Positions 34,622 through 46,481 of a stretch of 64,000 nt of DNA are shown in pieces. Positions within the stretch are counted from its first letter, which is position 1. Every line of letters begins with the position of its first letter. The position numbers and the translations under genes are program-made. The DNA comes from Myrica gale (taxonomy: Eukaryota; Streptophyta; Magnoliopsida; Fagales; Myricaceae): NCBI GenBank assembly GCA_963930655.1, contig OZ005615.1, positions 13,720,001-13,784,000 of the forward strand, given 5' to 3'. The notes beneath the pieces are model-generated. The model was not told the DNA's origin. It saw nothing but the letters and a program-made list of their open reading frames with translations, and made no database searches.

Positions 34622-37126
34622 GTGAAATCCAAAGGTCCTGATTGATAATCAGTTGCCCCCTTCTGGGCCTTGGCGATGAAGAAGTGGTCCATTACGCTCT
34701 CTAGAAGGCAAAAATAATTTAAAAAACAAGACTCTCGCGCAGTCTCGCACGCTATGAGTGTCAAAATCTCAATCAATGCCCTCTGCTCCCTCCCGCGATA
34801 TTTCTGGCTTTCTACAAAAGCTATGTTAGCTGTCGGCTTATGCAGTTTCGTCTCAAGCTCGGCTCTGCTCTGCTCAGCCGCTATGTGGTCCCCAAAGCCT
34901 ACAAACAAAAGAAACTTATATGGCCCACCGCTCCCTCCAGTCCTTATATTATTACGGGTGACACGTGAACTCAACGCTCTTATTCACACATGGCTGTCGA
35001 TGATTGGCGGAAGGACTGGTGGGATAGCATTCTCCCACATGGGAAATCAAAACAGTGGAGCTGTAACTGGGACCATGAGATTGAAGTCCAAAATCTCCCT
35101 TCAATTTACATTATCCTCTACGACTTCAATTTATATGATGTAAGATTTGTACTGACAATTTATATGCCATACTATAATTGACCTAGTGCATCTATTTGGG
35201 CTGCCTGCTATATACGTCTTGAACATCTGTCCTAATCTGTAGAGACTATATAATTCACTAATTGGATCCAAAGAAGTTCTTTTTGTTTTCGGTTTTAATA
35301 AGGTGATTATAAGGTCTATAAATACGACACCCATGTCTTTTCCATTGTGGGAAATACTAAGCACTGTAGGTTTTGGTTAAAAGAAATTATGCTACTATTA
35401 TTGGTTGAAGAAATTAATAGACAACACTTGAGTCCATTTACTCGTTCAGGTATCATTTACATACAAAATCAGATTTATATGAGTTTAGGTAACTCTTGTA
35501 ATTGGCATATATTCAAAGAGATGCTTGAAACTAGAAGGCAGCAATGGAAGAACAAATGATTTGTATGATGAGAAGATGGACCAACATTTCCAGTACTCAA
35601 GAAACCACGTCAAAGTTCATGAGCTACCATGGCCCAACTGTCAGGATTATCCTATCAAAACATGGCCCATTGCCAGTTAGATCTACAGCTTGCTCTTTGA
35701 AACACTCCAAGGGGTGTGTGCGACTCCCGGCAGAGATGTCAAACGGCATTGGATTTGGCATGTCGCCGTCGGCGCAGACCAGATAAGTGAAGGGGTGAGA
35801 CCAGTGACCACGGTCCACCACTATCGAATTAGATGAGGAATTTGCAGCGACACTGCCGGCTTGTCGCGGTCGATGAATTAGTCCGGCCCCCACAGCCACT
35901 CGGTGGGCAGTAAGGTTCTCCTGTACGTGCATGCACAGAAGTTTGTCACATTCAATGGCCTTAACTGATCAACAACTCCATAAACGTCCAAAAGACGATG
36001 GAATGGCTGCCCCTCATCCGCTAAAACATCGAACCTTTCATCTTCCCTATTTCACATATTTTATAACGGGTAATAATAATCGTAGAGTCCCAGAATCCCA
36101 GCTGGCTTACCAAGGAATGACGCTGACCCCCACGGGCCACGTGCACCAGATACCGGGTCCACGTGATCAACAACTAGAGCGTGAAGCACCCAGAGGCATG
36201 TCCGCTTTAGCGTAATTTTTAGAATTTGAATTCAATCTTCTAAAATTACAATCCCAATATTATTTTTACACGAATACTAATATAACTCAATATTACTTTT
36301 TTTAAAAAAAAACATGAATACAACTCAACAACTTCTACACAAATACCAATAAAACCATAATAGCACCTAAATATTCACACCATATTTAAAAATTCTTAAA
36401 ATTTTACCAAAACGAACATGTCTTTGGTCTGCCTTTCTGATCACCTGTATGCTTAATCCGACTTTGAAGTTTATCGACTACTTCTCAACTTCAGCATTTC
36501 TGTCATTCGGTGTAAAATGATTCCTAGCTGATGACGAGCTAAGCCATCAGCTTAATCGAGTTTATTTGAAAAGAAATCTAGCAAATTAAACTTTTCAATT
36601 ACTATTATTTAATTATAGCTAGCGAAGAAAACACACGTTAATTATCGGACAGTGTGAATATATATTGTATCTATTTCTATCCGAATCGAACATTGAGTAA
36701 ATTAAAGAATATGCTTTGGGGCATAATCTCTGTGGTTTTGTTTAATCCTTTTGAAGGTTCCCACTTCCAAGTGAATAAAGGTCCTACTATAATTAAGGCA
36801 GCTTACGGAATCTGAACTTTCAGTCTTTTCCTACCGTTGAAAAAAAATGAAAGGACAAAAAAATAGGCTTTACTACTTGCTCAATGCCAATGGGCTCCTG
36901 ATTCTAGACTTACACCCCTCTTTGGGCTTTGCTAACTCTTTCTCAATATCGGTGGCTGGGCCTCTACCAAGAAAATAGGTGTCTTGGCCCCTCAACCAAC
37001 ACGACTGGGCCAAGCCTCCACTAACAACACCTATTTCAATTAGATCACTGAACCAACTGCTAACGAAAGTAAAAACACAACTATGTCAGATATGCTTCTG
37101 GCCTAAAAGAAAACTAACCATTTAGG
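34622..37126. other. Spacer between hAT elements, no recognised gene
   Basis: Two minus-strand frames, 34585-34974 (129 codons, overlapping the hAT end) and 35624-35932 (102 codons), have reasonable composition but match no family I know. The second lies in GC-richer sequence than its surroundings and could be an old exon. An AT-rich repeat copy lies at 36215-36426. Confidence 0.4.
36215..36426. repeat. AT-rich dispersed repeat, copy 3 (MITE-like)
   Basis: It shows the phrase order seen in the left-hand copies (CAACAACTTCTACACAAA, TACCAATAAAACC, AGCACCTAAAT) and ends near AAAACGAACATGTC, similar to the terminal repeat of the 2427-2732 element. Ends are not resolved. Confidence 0.35.
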
Positions 37127-37509
37127 TAAGGATGTATTCGAGCCGAGTCAAACTGAATATTAGCTGTTCAAACTCGGCTAATTAGATATATATATATATA
37201 TATATGTAAGTTCAAGTTCGAGTCGAGCTTGAATCAAGTTTCTGCAGGGATAATTGAATTTGGCTCGTTTAAAATTTTTTTATGTTCGAACGAGCTCTAG
37301 CTCGATTAAAAATATATACAAAATTCGAGTTCGAACTTATTCGAGCCGAGTTCAAACTCAATCCAACAAAAAAAATGAGTTTAGAAAACACGACATATCA
37401 TAAACACTTGGCATTTGTGCAAACTATATTTTAGAAAATATTTAGATTTATATATAACCTATGTTAATTGGCAAAAATGACCAACAACATATATTTAATA
37501 TATAGAGGC

Positions 37510-38669
37510 TGTTAGGAATATTTTAGTTGGTTTTACTTCGTATGTAATTTTGTTGTATTTCCTGAGATATTGAGGTTAATGAAGCTTCCATGAAGAGCTG
37601 AAGCCTGCAGTACAGAAATCGGGTATTTCTTCAGAAAGTCAAGTTAGGTTGAAGTCAAATGCAAGTCAGACGGAAACGCAACTTAAAGAACGGCTGAAAC
37701 AGAAATTGGTTAGTCCGTTTCTAACTAAATGAGTGACATCATGACTAACCCAAGAAGCCCAGAACCTTCTACTCCTAACTGAAAAATACCCGTAGCATAT
37801 AACCCCAATTGTTTATGAAGATTCGATACTTAAAAATATTTTCAAATTGTGCCTCCAACGAAATACTCTCTCAAGAAACTTGATCCCCTGTTTTCTAAGT
37901 CCTTGATTGTGTGAGAACTGAGAATGGAGCCTTGAATAGTGAAACCCCTTTCTTAGAACTCTCAGTTCGAGTGTATTGATCACCATCGTTATTTCCTCAC
38001 AAAGAAATTCAAGACTTTTGGAGTTTGCTGGAAATCTTGAAGGCCCAAGTGAAGAGTTTGTGTAGTTGTTGTTGCTGCTGTTTTGCAATGGAGAATGGCA
38101 AGACATGAATAGCTAGGTTAACAGAGTTAGTTTTTCAAATGGACGAGAGGTTCTCGATCCCTGCATAGGAGCAGATCCGGACATTAAGTTTCGGGTAAGA
38201 AATCAAGTGTGTTAGACTAGGATTGTGGTTAGTCTTAAGTCTAAAGATCACCTTGTATTTCGAGTTTGAAAAGCTAGTGGAATTGTTACCTGGCCTACAG
38301 GCCGAAGAGTTTTTATCTCTTGGAATTTGTTTCCAAGAGATTTTCTCTTCGTCACCAGATTGGGTCTTTGTGTGGTGAATGTTCTTTTAATTGTATTCTT
38401 GTTTAAAAGTACTTCTTAGTATAACATACAAACTACATTGTTAGATGTTCTTGGATTAAGGATCTTGGATATAGATTCTAAATGTTCTAATCTTATCTTT
38501 GAGTTTTATTTACATTGCTATAAATGTGTGTACTGAACTTTCTAATCTGATTTGGTGTAATTTGTGCAGAAAAAGAGTTTTTACATCTTGTATAGTTTTT
38601 AAAGTTTAAATTCGGAACCTATTCAACCCCCCCTTCTAGGTTTGATTGAGTCTTAAACCAGTCTGTTCA
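37510..38669 (+). mobile_element. Solo LTR of a second SIRE/Maximus-type copia element
   Basis: The 1160-bp segment starts TGTTAGGAATA and ends CTGTTCA, with flanking GAGGC (37505-37509) and GAGGG (38670-38674), a 5-bp target duplication with one change. Near its end AACCCCCCCTTCTAGG resembles the phrase in the LTR at 29983-31245. No internal region is attached. It lies inside the non-autonomous hAT element. Confidence 0.72.
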
Positions 38670-38969
38670 GAGGGCATAACAAATCAATATGGATAATACT
38701 CATCCATTCATATATCAATATAATCAAATGCATATTTTACTAATATATTACTATTAAATATAAACCAACAAATAAATAAGATACTTATAATACATACAAG
38801 TGTACCGAGCTTTTAAATGAGGTGAGTCAAGCTTATATGAGTTTTGTTCGCAAGCTTAAATCGAGCCGACCCGAGTTTAACCGAGTTTGGCTCTTTTAAT
38901 ATTTGAGGTAGAAATGGTGGTTGAACTCTCTTGTTTTTAAAATGAACCGAGTTTGAGTAAAGCTCATGT

Positions 38970-39275
38970 TGATGAAAATGAATGGTTGCGGGAAATCGTC
39001 TTTCGACAGTCAAATCCTTTGGCCTTGAGATGCTCTATTTTATTGAATCAATACTGGAGAGAAAATCGGGATAAAAATTAACTTGTTGTTTAATGGGATT
39101 ATATAGACCTCATTGTAACAGTTTCGTCTCTTCAGATAATTACATCTCTTGGCAAACATAAGTAGTAATTCTCATTGGTTGCGTTGTTTGACCGGTTGGC
39201 ATATACTGGTTCAGTGCATGGGCATCGATCAATCTGAAGCAAGGCAACGCATGCATGCGTTGCATTGTTTCAACA
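38970..39275 (-). repeat. 3' LTR of copia element 3
   Basis: 306 bp, TGATGAAAATG...GTTTCAACA on the plus strand. It differs from the partner LTR at about twenty or more positions, indicating an old insertion. Confidence 0.88.
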
Positions 39276-39672
39276 GTCTCCCACTTAATCATTCCATAAT
39301 CTTACTACTACATAAGTTGGTTTATACATATGCGCATCTATTTTATATGAATCTCCAACTTTATCTCATCATAAATACTTGAGGCAAATATTACGATCAT
39401 TAGTTTACCTCCCATGATGATATTTCAGTACACATGATCTCATGTGTTCTTTTCACTGAGTTTTCAACTGAATTCACCTTGCAAGGTTCTACTTCAGTGA
39501 ACTGAAATAACTTGGATAACAACCAACTTCGTTGGAATTTTTATCTATTTATCCATCATTTTCTCACCTATAATATGACTAAAAATAAATATGTAAGTAC
39601 ACAATATTTCTATAGTTCAGGCGTCCCTGAATTTTCTTTGAAATATGCTCTCACTTATGTGACCTTTTCAAT

Positions 39673-41843
39673 TTAGATGCATCTTAAACCCATAACCGTC
39701 ACATGTTCTCTGAATTTCGTCAGAATCAATCCTTTGGTCATTGGATCGGCTACCATCTCCTTAATAGAAATATAGTCGACTTTTATTTCTCCTCTCTCCA
39801 TTATATCTTGTATATAATGGTAATTTACATTAATGTGTTTTCCTTTGGAACTTTGTGTTCCATTTTTTATTAATGAGATAGCAGGCTTCTTATCACAAAA
39901 CACATTGACCGGCATCACTTACCGCTGCGCTGTAAGAAATATACTATGCCTCCATTGTAGATTTGTAGCACAACTCTATTTCTTACTTAACCAAGAAACA
40001 ATTGTTCCACCAAGTAGAAAATATATATTCGCTTTTGGATTTTCTATCATCATGATCTCCTACAAAATCAGCATCTGTATAACTTATGATTTTTAGATCA
40101 ACAATTCCAAATGATAATCTCATATTTCTTGTGCCTTGTAAATATCTGAATATCCTTTTAACTGCTTGACAATGTTCATTTCCAGGGTTAGATTGATATC
40201 TACTAACCAAACCTACGACATAACAAATATATGGTCTAGTAGTAGTCATAACATACATAAGATTGCCTACCACTTGAGCATAAGAAATATTCTCCATTTC
40301 CTCTTCTTCAACTTTATTTTGTTGGACACACCTTTTTGTTTAAATTTAATAATTTACTTATGGGAGTATTTACTGGCCTACAACCATTCATATCAAATCT
40401 TTAAAGCACTCTATCTACATATTTCTTCTGATCTAAATATAAAAGTTTTGAATCTCTATTTCTTGAGATTTTAATTCCTAAGACATAAGTTGCTACACCC
40501 ATATCTTTCATTTCAAATTTATATCCTAAGAATGATTTTACCTCATTCAACATTGTTGGAGAATTACTAGATAATAATATGTCATCAACATATAAAGATA
40601 ATATGGTTATGTTTTCTTCCTTTTTCGAAATATAAACACTGTGATCTAAAGGACTTGCCTCGAAACCAATTTCCAAAATTGCTTGGTGGAACTTTAAATA
40701 CCACTGTCTCGATGATTGCTTAAGTCCATAAAGAGATCTTTTCAACTTGTAGACTTTTTCTTCACTTCCTTCCTGTTGAAAACCTTCAGACTGAATAATG
40801 TAGATTTCTTCTTTCAATTCTCCATTTAGAAATGCAGTTTTTACATCTAATTGATGCAATTCTAAATCCATTGAAGCAACAATGGACATTAGTATTCTTA
40901 CTGAAACAAATTTTGCTACTGGAGAATATGTATCTACAAAATCTACACTAGGTTGCTGAGTATGTACTTTTGCCACCAATCTAGCCTTATATTTTTCTAA
41001 ACTCCCGCTAGCTTTGAATTTCTTCCTTAATACCCATTTGCATCCTATGGCTTTTATTGTCGGTAAATTTGTAAGTTCCCAAACATCATTTTTATTTATT
41101 GAGTCAATTTCATCTTTCATAGCATCTAGCAAGCCTTTTGCATCTGGTAGGCTCATAGCCTCTTTGAAATTAACTGGATCATTTTCTAAGTTTATATCAT
41201 CCACATTTAGAACATAATGATCTTTTAATCTACTAGACAGTGTTCTAATTCCTTTACTCCCACTGTTTCCAGCATCCTTGGATAATGAATCATTTTCCAA
41301 GGATTTTCTTTTATTTTTTTTAATCTCATCATCCACGAGCTGTATTTCTTATATGGGAATAACTTGATTGATATTTTCAAGAAAACTGCATCTCTACTTT
41401 ATATTAACCCTTTTTTAGAATGGTAAAATCTATATACACTATCATTCTCTACATATCTTATAAACCTGCATTCCCAGGTTTTACTTTCTAATGATATTCC
41501 TTAAGGGTTTTGGAATAAGCACATGTGATCTGTAGCCCTAAACCTTTAAATTCTCATAATTTGGTTTTAGGCCTGTCCAACATTCATATGGTGTTAATAG
41601 TTTAGCCTTCGTCTTGACTTTATTTAATATATATGCAACAGTGGATATTGTTTCTCCCCAAAAATGAGTTGGCATCTCTGCATATGTTAACATGGATCTG
41701 ATCATATACTGTAGAGTCTGATTTCTTCTTTCTGGAATTTCATTTTGTTGTGGTTTATATGGCACTGTATATAAATGTTTAATGTCATTTATTTTACAAA
41801 AATCGTCCATGGCTTCATATTCACCACCTCTATCATTATTCAA
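39673..41843 (-). pseudogene. Integrase-RT-RNase H of copia element 3
   Basis: 41843-41538 is integrase (NNDRGGEYEAMDDFC, PYKPQQNEIPERRNQT). 41336-40401 is reverse transcriptase (CKWVLRKKFKASGS, YKARLVAKVHTQ, LYGLKQSSRQWYLKF, catalytic YVDD). 40297-39983 and 39918-39673 carry the end of RT and RNase H (YTDADFVGDHDDRKS; VFCDKKPAISLIKN; KGKHINVNYHYIQD). Frames are broken between blocks. The final FREHVTVMGL is the usual C-terminus. Confidence 0.86.
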
Positions 41844-42189
41844 ATTTTTTATGGACCTACCAAATAAATTTCTACCTCCATTTTATATTCTTTAAATTTT
41901 TCTAATGCTTCAGATTTATGTTTTAGGAGATAGATATATCCATATCTTGAATAATCATCTATGAATGTAATAAAGTATTTCATTCCTCTATGTGTCTTAG
42001 TTCTTAACGGTCCACATATGTCAGAATGAATTACTTCGAGTAATTATGATAATTTCCAATGCTTTGCAAATGACTTACTGGTCAATTTTCCCTTGATATA
42101 TGATTCAAAAATATCAAAATCATCAATTTTAGGTTGAGGGATCAACCCATTATTAACCATTCTGAGCATTTTATTTTTATTCATGTGAC

Positions 42190-43442
42190 CTAACCGTAAA
42201 TGCCATAAATAAGAACTATGTTTATTTTTGACACATTCAAATAACTAGATATATAAACTTTATTATTATCAATTGTGATTACATACATATCATCCACTTT
42301 TGCTCCTTCTAAATGTACATCACTTTTTCTAAGATATACATGACCAGACTTAAAACGTACCTGATCAAATCCTTTATTGTCTAAGATAGAAACAGACAAT
42401 AAATTTCTACAGATATTTGGTACAAACAAAACATCACTTAATATTATGACTGATCCTTTATAATAAAATTTACATTTACCTTCTTCCATGACATCACTGT
42501 AGGTATTGTTGCCCATGTAGACCTTATGTTCGCCTAGTGATTTTTCCTTTAAATCTACAAATAAGGCTCTATTTCTATATATATGTTCTGTAGCTCCAAA
42601 ATCTATCCACCAGGAGTCTGACATTGGTTCTGCTAACATAACTTCAGTGATAGTCATTGTAATCTCCTTGTTCTTATTACGGTCATGATATTTAGGACAT
42701 TGCTTTTTAAAGTGCCCCAGCTTTCCATACTTGAAGCACGCTCCTTTTATCGTCTTTTCCAGGCTTGGACATCTTTTGCCACTTCTTTTTGAATTTTGTC
42801 TGTCCTTTCACTAATGATTGCGGAACCTGAGAACTTGTTGCTTGTGCGAACATGAGTCCACTTTCTTTTCTTCGTAGGTAGAGAAACCATTGAGATTTCG
42901 TTCCCACTATGTGTAAGAGTTATAACAACATGCTCCAATAAAAGAGGTAAGCTGTTAATAACAGTTATAACTTGCATCTTGTCAAATATTGGGTGACCAG
43001 CATTTTCTAATTCTTTTGCAATTAACTCCATTTGGTTCACATGTTCCCCCATATAATCGTTCTCATTCATACGTGAACTATTGTATTAATCAAATAAGAA
43101 TCGTATGTGAGTATCTAATATTGGACCATACTTAGCCTCTAAAGTCTCTATCATTTCTTTTGTTGTTTACTATACTCAAAAAGAGGAATGAGATTATCTT
43201 TCATGTTGTGTAATAAAGTAGATCTGGCCATTAAATCGTCATCAACCCATTTATCACGTTTTATAATGGCCTCTGCATTGTTTAAGTCTGTAACTTGTGG
43301 CTTTTCAGTTGAGAGAGAGTATATAATATCTTCTCATGTGTAAGTAAATAAGACATGTGTCGTCTCTACATTCTATAATTGATGCCATTTAGATTTTCTA
43401 TTTTCAAAGCATCAATGCCCGCTTTTAAAAGCCATTATATAT
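42190..43442 (-). pseudogene. Gag and protease of copia element 3
   Basis: Gag starts near 43442 with IENLNGINYRM, where the following tryptophan codon is TAG, then RRHMSYLLTHE. Further gag sequence lies at 43070-42747 (VNQMELIAKELENAGHPI, INSLPLLLEHVV) and a CCHC knuckle CFKYGKLGHFKKQC near 42715. Protease at 42657-42190 has the active site WWIDFGATEHIYRN. Several frameshifts occur. Confidence 0.8.
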
Positions 43443-43675
43443 ATATAATTTTTACGAAAATCACGCTTTTGTCAAGCAAACCTTGGATAATACCTCGGGC
43501 TGTAATCATAAAATTTAGTTTTAGAATTAATATCAGCCCTAGCAACATCAGCGAAACTTAATTTTATTAAATTTGAAACTTATAGAATTTATAGAATAGG
43601 CTAACCTTTGATTAAGAAGCCTTTTGGGCTGAAACAGATCTTGGATGTTCAGTTTCGGCTTTAAATCCACGTTGT

Positions 43676-44629
43676 TCACCTGAGTGCACGCTTGCCACGT
43701 CTGTATTGTTTGGAGTTGGACTGGGCAGTTAGTTTATTCGGACTCCATTGACTAGAGATTGGACTTCCTTCACAGGCTGCACTAGAGTTAATCATTTCAC
43801 GCGCCTGTACTTCGATTTTGAGTTGCACTGGAGATCCCACTTCTTTCTTGGCTGTCACACGAATTCTTGAATTGGGCTTCCAGTAAGGCATGTGAATCTG
43901 TACATTGTCTTGGGCTTTTTCATTAACCAAAACATTATCATTTTCTTTATGTGAAACTTACGAATGATGTAATGAAAAAGAACCGAAGGTTTCGTCTTCT
44001 TCATTCAAGCAGTGAATATCTTCAAAGTCCACTTTGAAAAAAAAATTATCTTCAAAGTCAAATGAAGAAATATTTGGTTTGACCAAGACGTTTGAAGTTT
44101 GCGAACGTGTCTTCTTCTTCTATTAAAAGTTTGTCTTCTTCTTCCAGCAAAACACCCTTTCCTTTACAACTTTGACTATTTGACTTTTCTTCTTTCTTCA
44201 AACGGCGAATACTTCCAACGTCCAATGAATATGGTTTACTCTCTGCCAGCATCTGCGACGTCTCTCCAAGCCCAAAAGTATTTAATACGTTTGCGCTAAC
44301 CTTTTCGAACCCAGGGGGAGGATTGTCGGCAAACTTGGACGGCCGAATAGGAGAAAAAGAAATCTGGTCGTTCTGCTGCAATAACATAGAGACAGATTGC
44401 CAATAACGTTCTTGCTTACAGTAACCATCGTGCAGCGTCTTCAAATCTCCAGTATAGTGTAGGCCTCCGACGATTATCTGAAATGGTTTACAACCCGGTT
44501 CGCAAACGTTTCGAACATAATTGTAAAAAGCCAGTGTCGATGCAAGCCCAAGAGTTTGTCTGTTTAGTGTCCTCTCTACCCGAAGCTTTGGATGTTCAGA
44601 TTGAGCATTATCTTCCGGTAAAAACATGG
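43676..44629 (-). pseudogene. Unrecognised extra ORF in the leader of copia element 3
   Basis: An ATG at 44629, just inside the primer-binding site, opens MFLPEDNAQSEHPK and runs 190 codons to 44058. Shifting one frame continues open coding-like sequence (FEDIHCLNEEDETFGSFSLHH), and after a stop near 43933 a further 80 codons run to 43676 (NVQIHMPYWKPNSRIRV). Together about 300 codons with a frameshift and a stop. Features: a block with two cysteines (FYNYVRNVCEPGCKPFQIIVGG), a segment with PIRPSKFADNPPPGFE, and a strongly acidic stretch (LLEEEDKLLIEEED). It is not gag, which starts later near 43440. I do not recognise a family. It may be captured host coding sequence or a lineage-specific element gene. 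Confidence 0.5.
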
Positions 44630-44641
44630 CTCCAATACCAC

Positions 44642-44947
44642 TGATGAAAATGAATGGTTGCCGGAAATCGTCTTTTGACAATCAAATGCTTTGACCTTGA
44701 GATGCTCTATTTTATTGAAAGAAAACATGAGAGAAAATTGGAATAAAAATTAACTTGCTGTTCAATGAGATTATATAGAACTCATTGTAACAGTTGCATC
44801 TCTTCAAACAATTACATCTCTTGGCAAACGGAAGTAGTAATTCCCATTGGTTGTATTGTTTGACCGGTTGGCATATATTGGTTCCGTTCATGGACATCGA
44901 TCAATCTGAAGCAAGGCAACGCATTCATGCGTTGCATTGTTTCAACA
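44642..44947 (-). repeat. 5' LTR of copia element 3
   Basis: 306 bp, same ends as the partner at 38970-39275, adjacent to the primer-binding site. Confidence 0.88.
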
Positions 44948-45009
44948 TATGTGAGCCAAAGTCAAGTTGTTCATGAACAACTCGGTTCATTTATAGCCCT
45001 ACATCTAGG

Positions 45010-45348
45010 TGATGCGCACCACATGTAAGCACAGAAGTTGTAGTTCATTGTTCATCCCGTCTACTCTCAGCTGGCCGGACTTCCTAATTCCCCCTACCCA
45101 GATAGAAGGAGCGTTACCACATGTCAGATATGCCAAACGCCATGCAAATCTCTTATTAGCTTCACTAATCACATGAGATTAAAATATTACTTCGGCAAAT
45201 ACACAAATTCATTTCTTCGTTCAATGAGTTGAACGGAAAAAACTAGTCCAATCTGCAGGGGTGAACCCAATCTCACCCGCCTTCAAAGAGTCCGTACACC
45301 CGTATTCGTGTTCAAAAATAGTCTCTTTGATCGGAGTAGGACAGTTTC
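45010..45348. other. Spacer between the hAT element and the LINE
   Basis: Nothing recognisable apart from the LINE target duplication at its right edge (45349-45364). Confidence 0.45.
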
Positions 45349-45495
45349 AAGCAACCAAGGAAGTTCTCCAGCTCTTTTTGTCAACATAGGCCAGCTACTT
45401 TTTTGGGTCCATATGGTAGTGGGGCTCGTTTGGATTCCGGTTCTGTGAAGATTTCCAAGGTGTCACGGACTGACCTCTATCTGTCCCCAAGGGAT

Positions 45496-46370
45496 CAATG
45501 AGTCTTCTTTCCTGTAATTGTCGGGGTCTTGCTCGTGCCTCGACAATTCGATCTTTACGGGCTATTTTCCAATAACAAGATCCGAGTGTTGCTTTTCGAA
45601 TAGAAACTAAAATTGTGAATGATGCTTTGGATCTTACTTTTCGTTCTCTTGGTTTCTATTCGTTCATATCCTGCCCTCCTGTTGGTATGAAAGGAGGTTT
45701 GACTGTTTGTTGAATGTTTATCTGGTTGTTCTGTTTGTATCTAGTCATATCATTCTTCTTCGGATGTCTCCTAGTTTGGATTTTCCTGATTTTTTGTGAG
45801 TACTGTATTTATGGCCCTTCGACTTGGGTTGCTCATCAACATTTTTGGATTCAGTTGCAGTCTCTCGTTGATGTGTATTCGGAGACGTGCATCTTCATTG
45901 GAGATTTTAATGAGTTGCTCTCTCCTTCATAGAAAATGGGTGGGCGTCCTGCTAGAGTCTCCTCTTCACGGGGTTTCTCTAAGTTTTTGGCAGCCAATGA
46001 GCTGGTGGACCTTGGTTTCTCTGGCCCTCAGTTCATGTGGTGCAATGGTCGCGCTATTACGGCCCATACCAAGGAATGGTTAGACTAGGGGGTCGCCTCG
46101 TTAGGTTGGTGCGTTTCTTTCCCCAACGCTATAGTTTCGCATATGCCAATGTCACCTTCAGATCATCTGCCACTTTTTTTGGATCTGTGGGGTTCCCCTT
46201 CATCTTTACCTAATCCCTTCAAATTTGAAGAGTTTTGGCTTAGTGACCACTCCTGTTTGCAGGTGATTGAGTTGGCGTGGAGTTCTTCGTACTCGAGTAA
46301 TGCTGCTTTTGTTCTTTTCCAGAAACTCAAAGCAACTAAGGTGGCTCTCACGCATTGGAATTGACACTGT
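45496..46370 (+). pseudogene. Apurinic-type endonuclease domain of the LINE
   Basis: MSLLSCNCRGLARAS at 45498 is the classic start of the plant L1 endonuclease. It continues with VYSETCIFIGDFNELLSPS near 45873, LVDLGFSGPQFMWCNGR near 46000 and MSPSDHLPLFLDLWG near 46150, which carries the SDH catalytic motif. In-frame stops (near 45572, 45710, 45932, 46087) and frameshifts interrupt it. Confidence 0.82.
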
Positions 46371-46481
46371 TTTGGTCATATTCGGATGTCCATTTCCCGA
46401 GTTTCTGTTGCGTTAGCTGCTGCTCAGTTATCTATTCCCTCTTCTTTGGAGGTGTAGTTTCAACGAGATCTTTCTTTTTTA

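Larger units (their letters stand above)
38970..44947 (-). mobile_element. Copia element 3, full-length with an extra leader ORF
   Basis: LTRs of 306 bp lie at 38970-39275 and 44642-44947; flanking CATGT (38965-38969) and TATGT (44948-44952) form a target duplication with one change. Next to the right LTR is the primer-binding site TGGTATTGGAGCC, and next to the left LTR the polypurine tract AAGTGGGAGAC. The minus strand carries a leader ORF, then gag, protease, integrase, RT and RNase H in copia order. Many stops and frameshifts are present. The leader between primer site and gag is about 1.2 kb, which is unusually long. Confidence 0.9.
37127..45001. mobile_element. Non-autonomous hAT element (about 0.73 kb) with two nested LTR elements
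   Basis: The left end is TAAGGATGTATTCGAGCC and the right end TTTATAGCCCTA (TAGGGCTATAAATG on the other strand). An 8-bp target duplication flanks it, CATTTAGG (37119-37126) and CATCTAGG (45002-45009), with one mismatch. The subterminal zones are full of CGAGCCGAG/GAGCTCGA motifs (37137-37380, 38800-38960). Without the nested solo LTR and copia 3 the element is about 730 bases and has no coding capacity. Confidence 0.75.
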
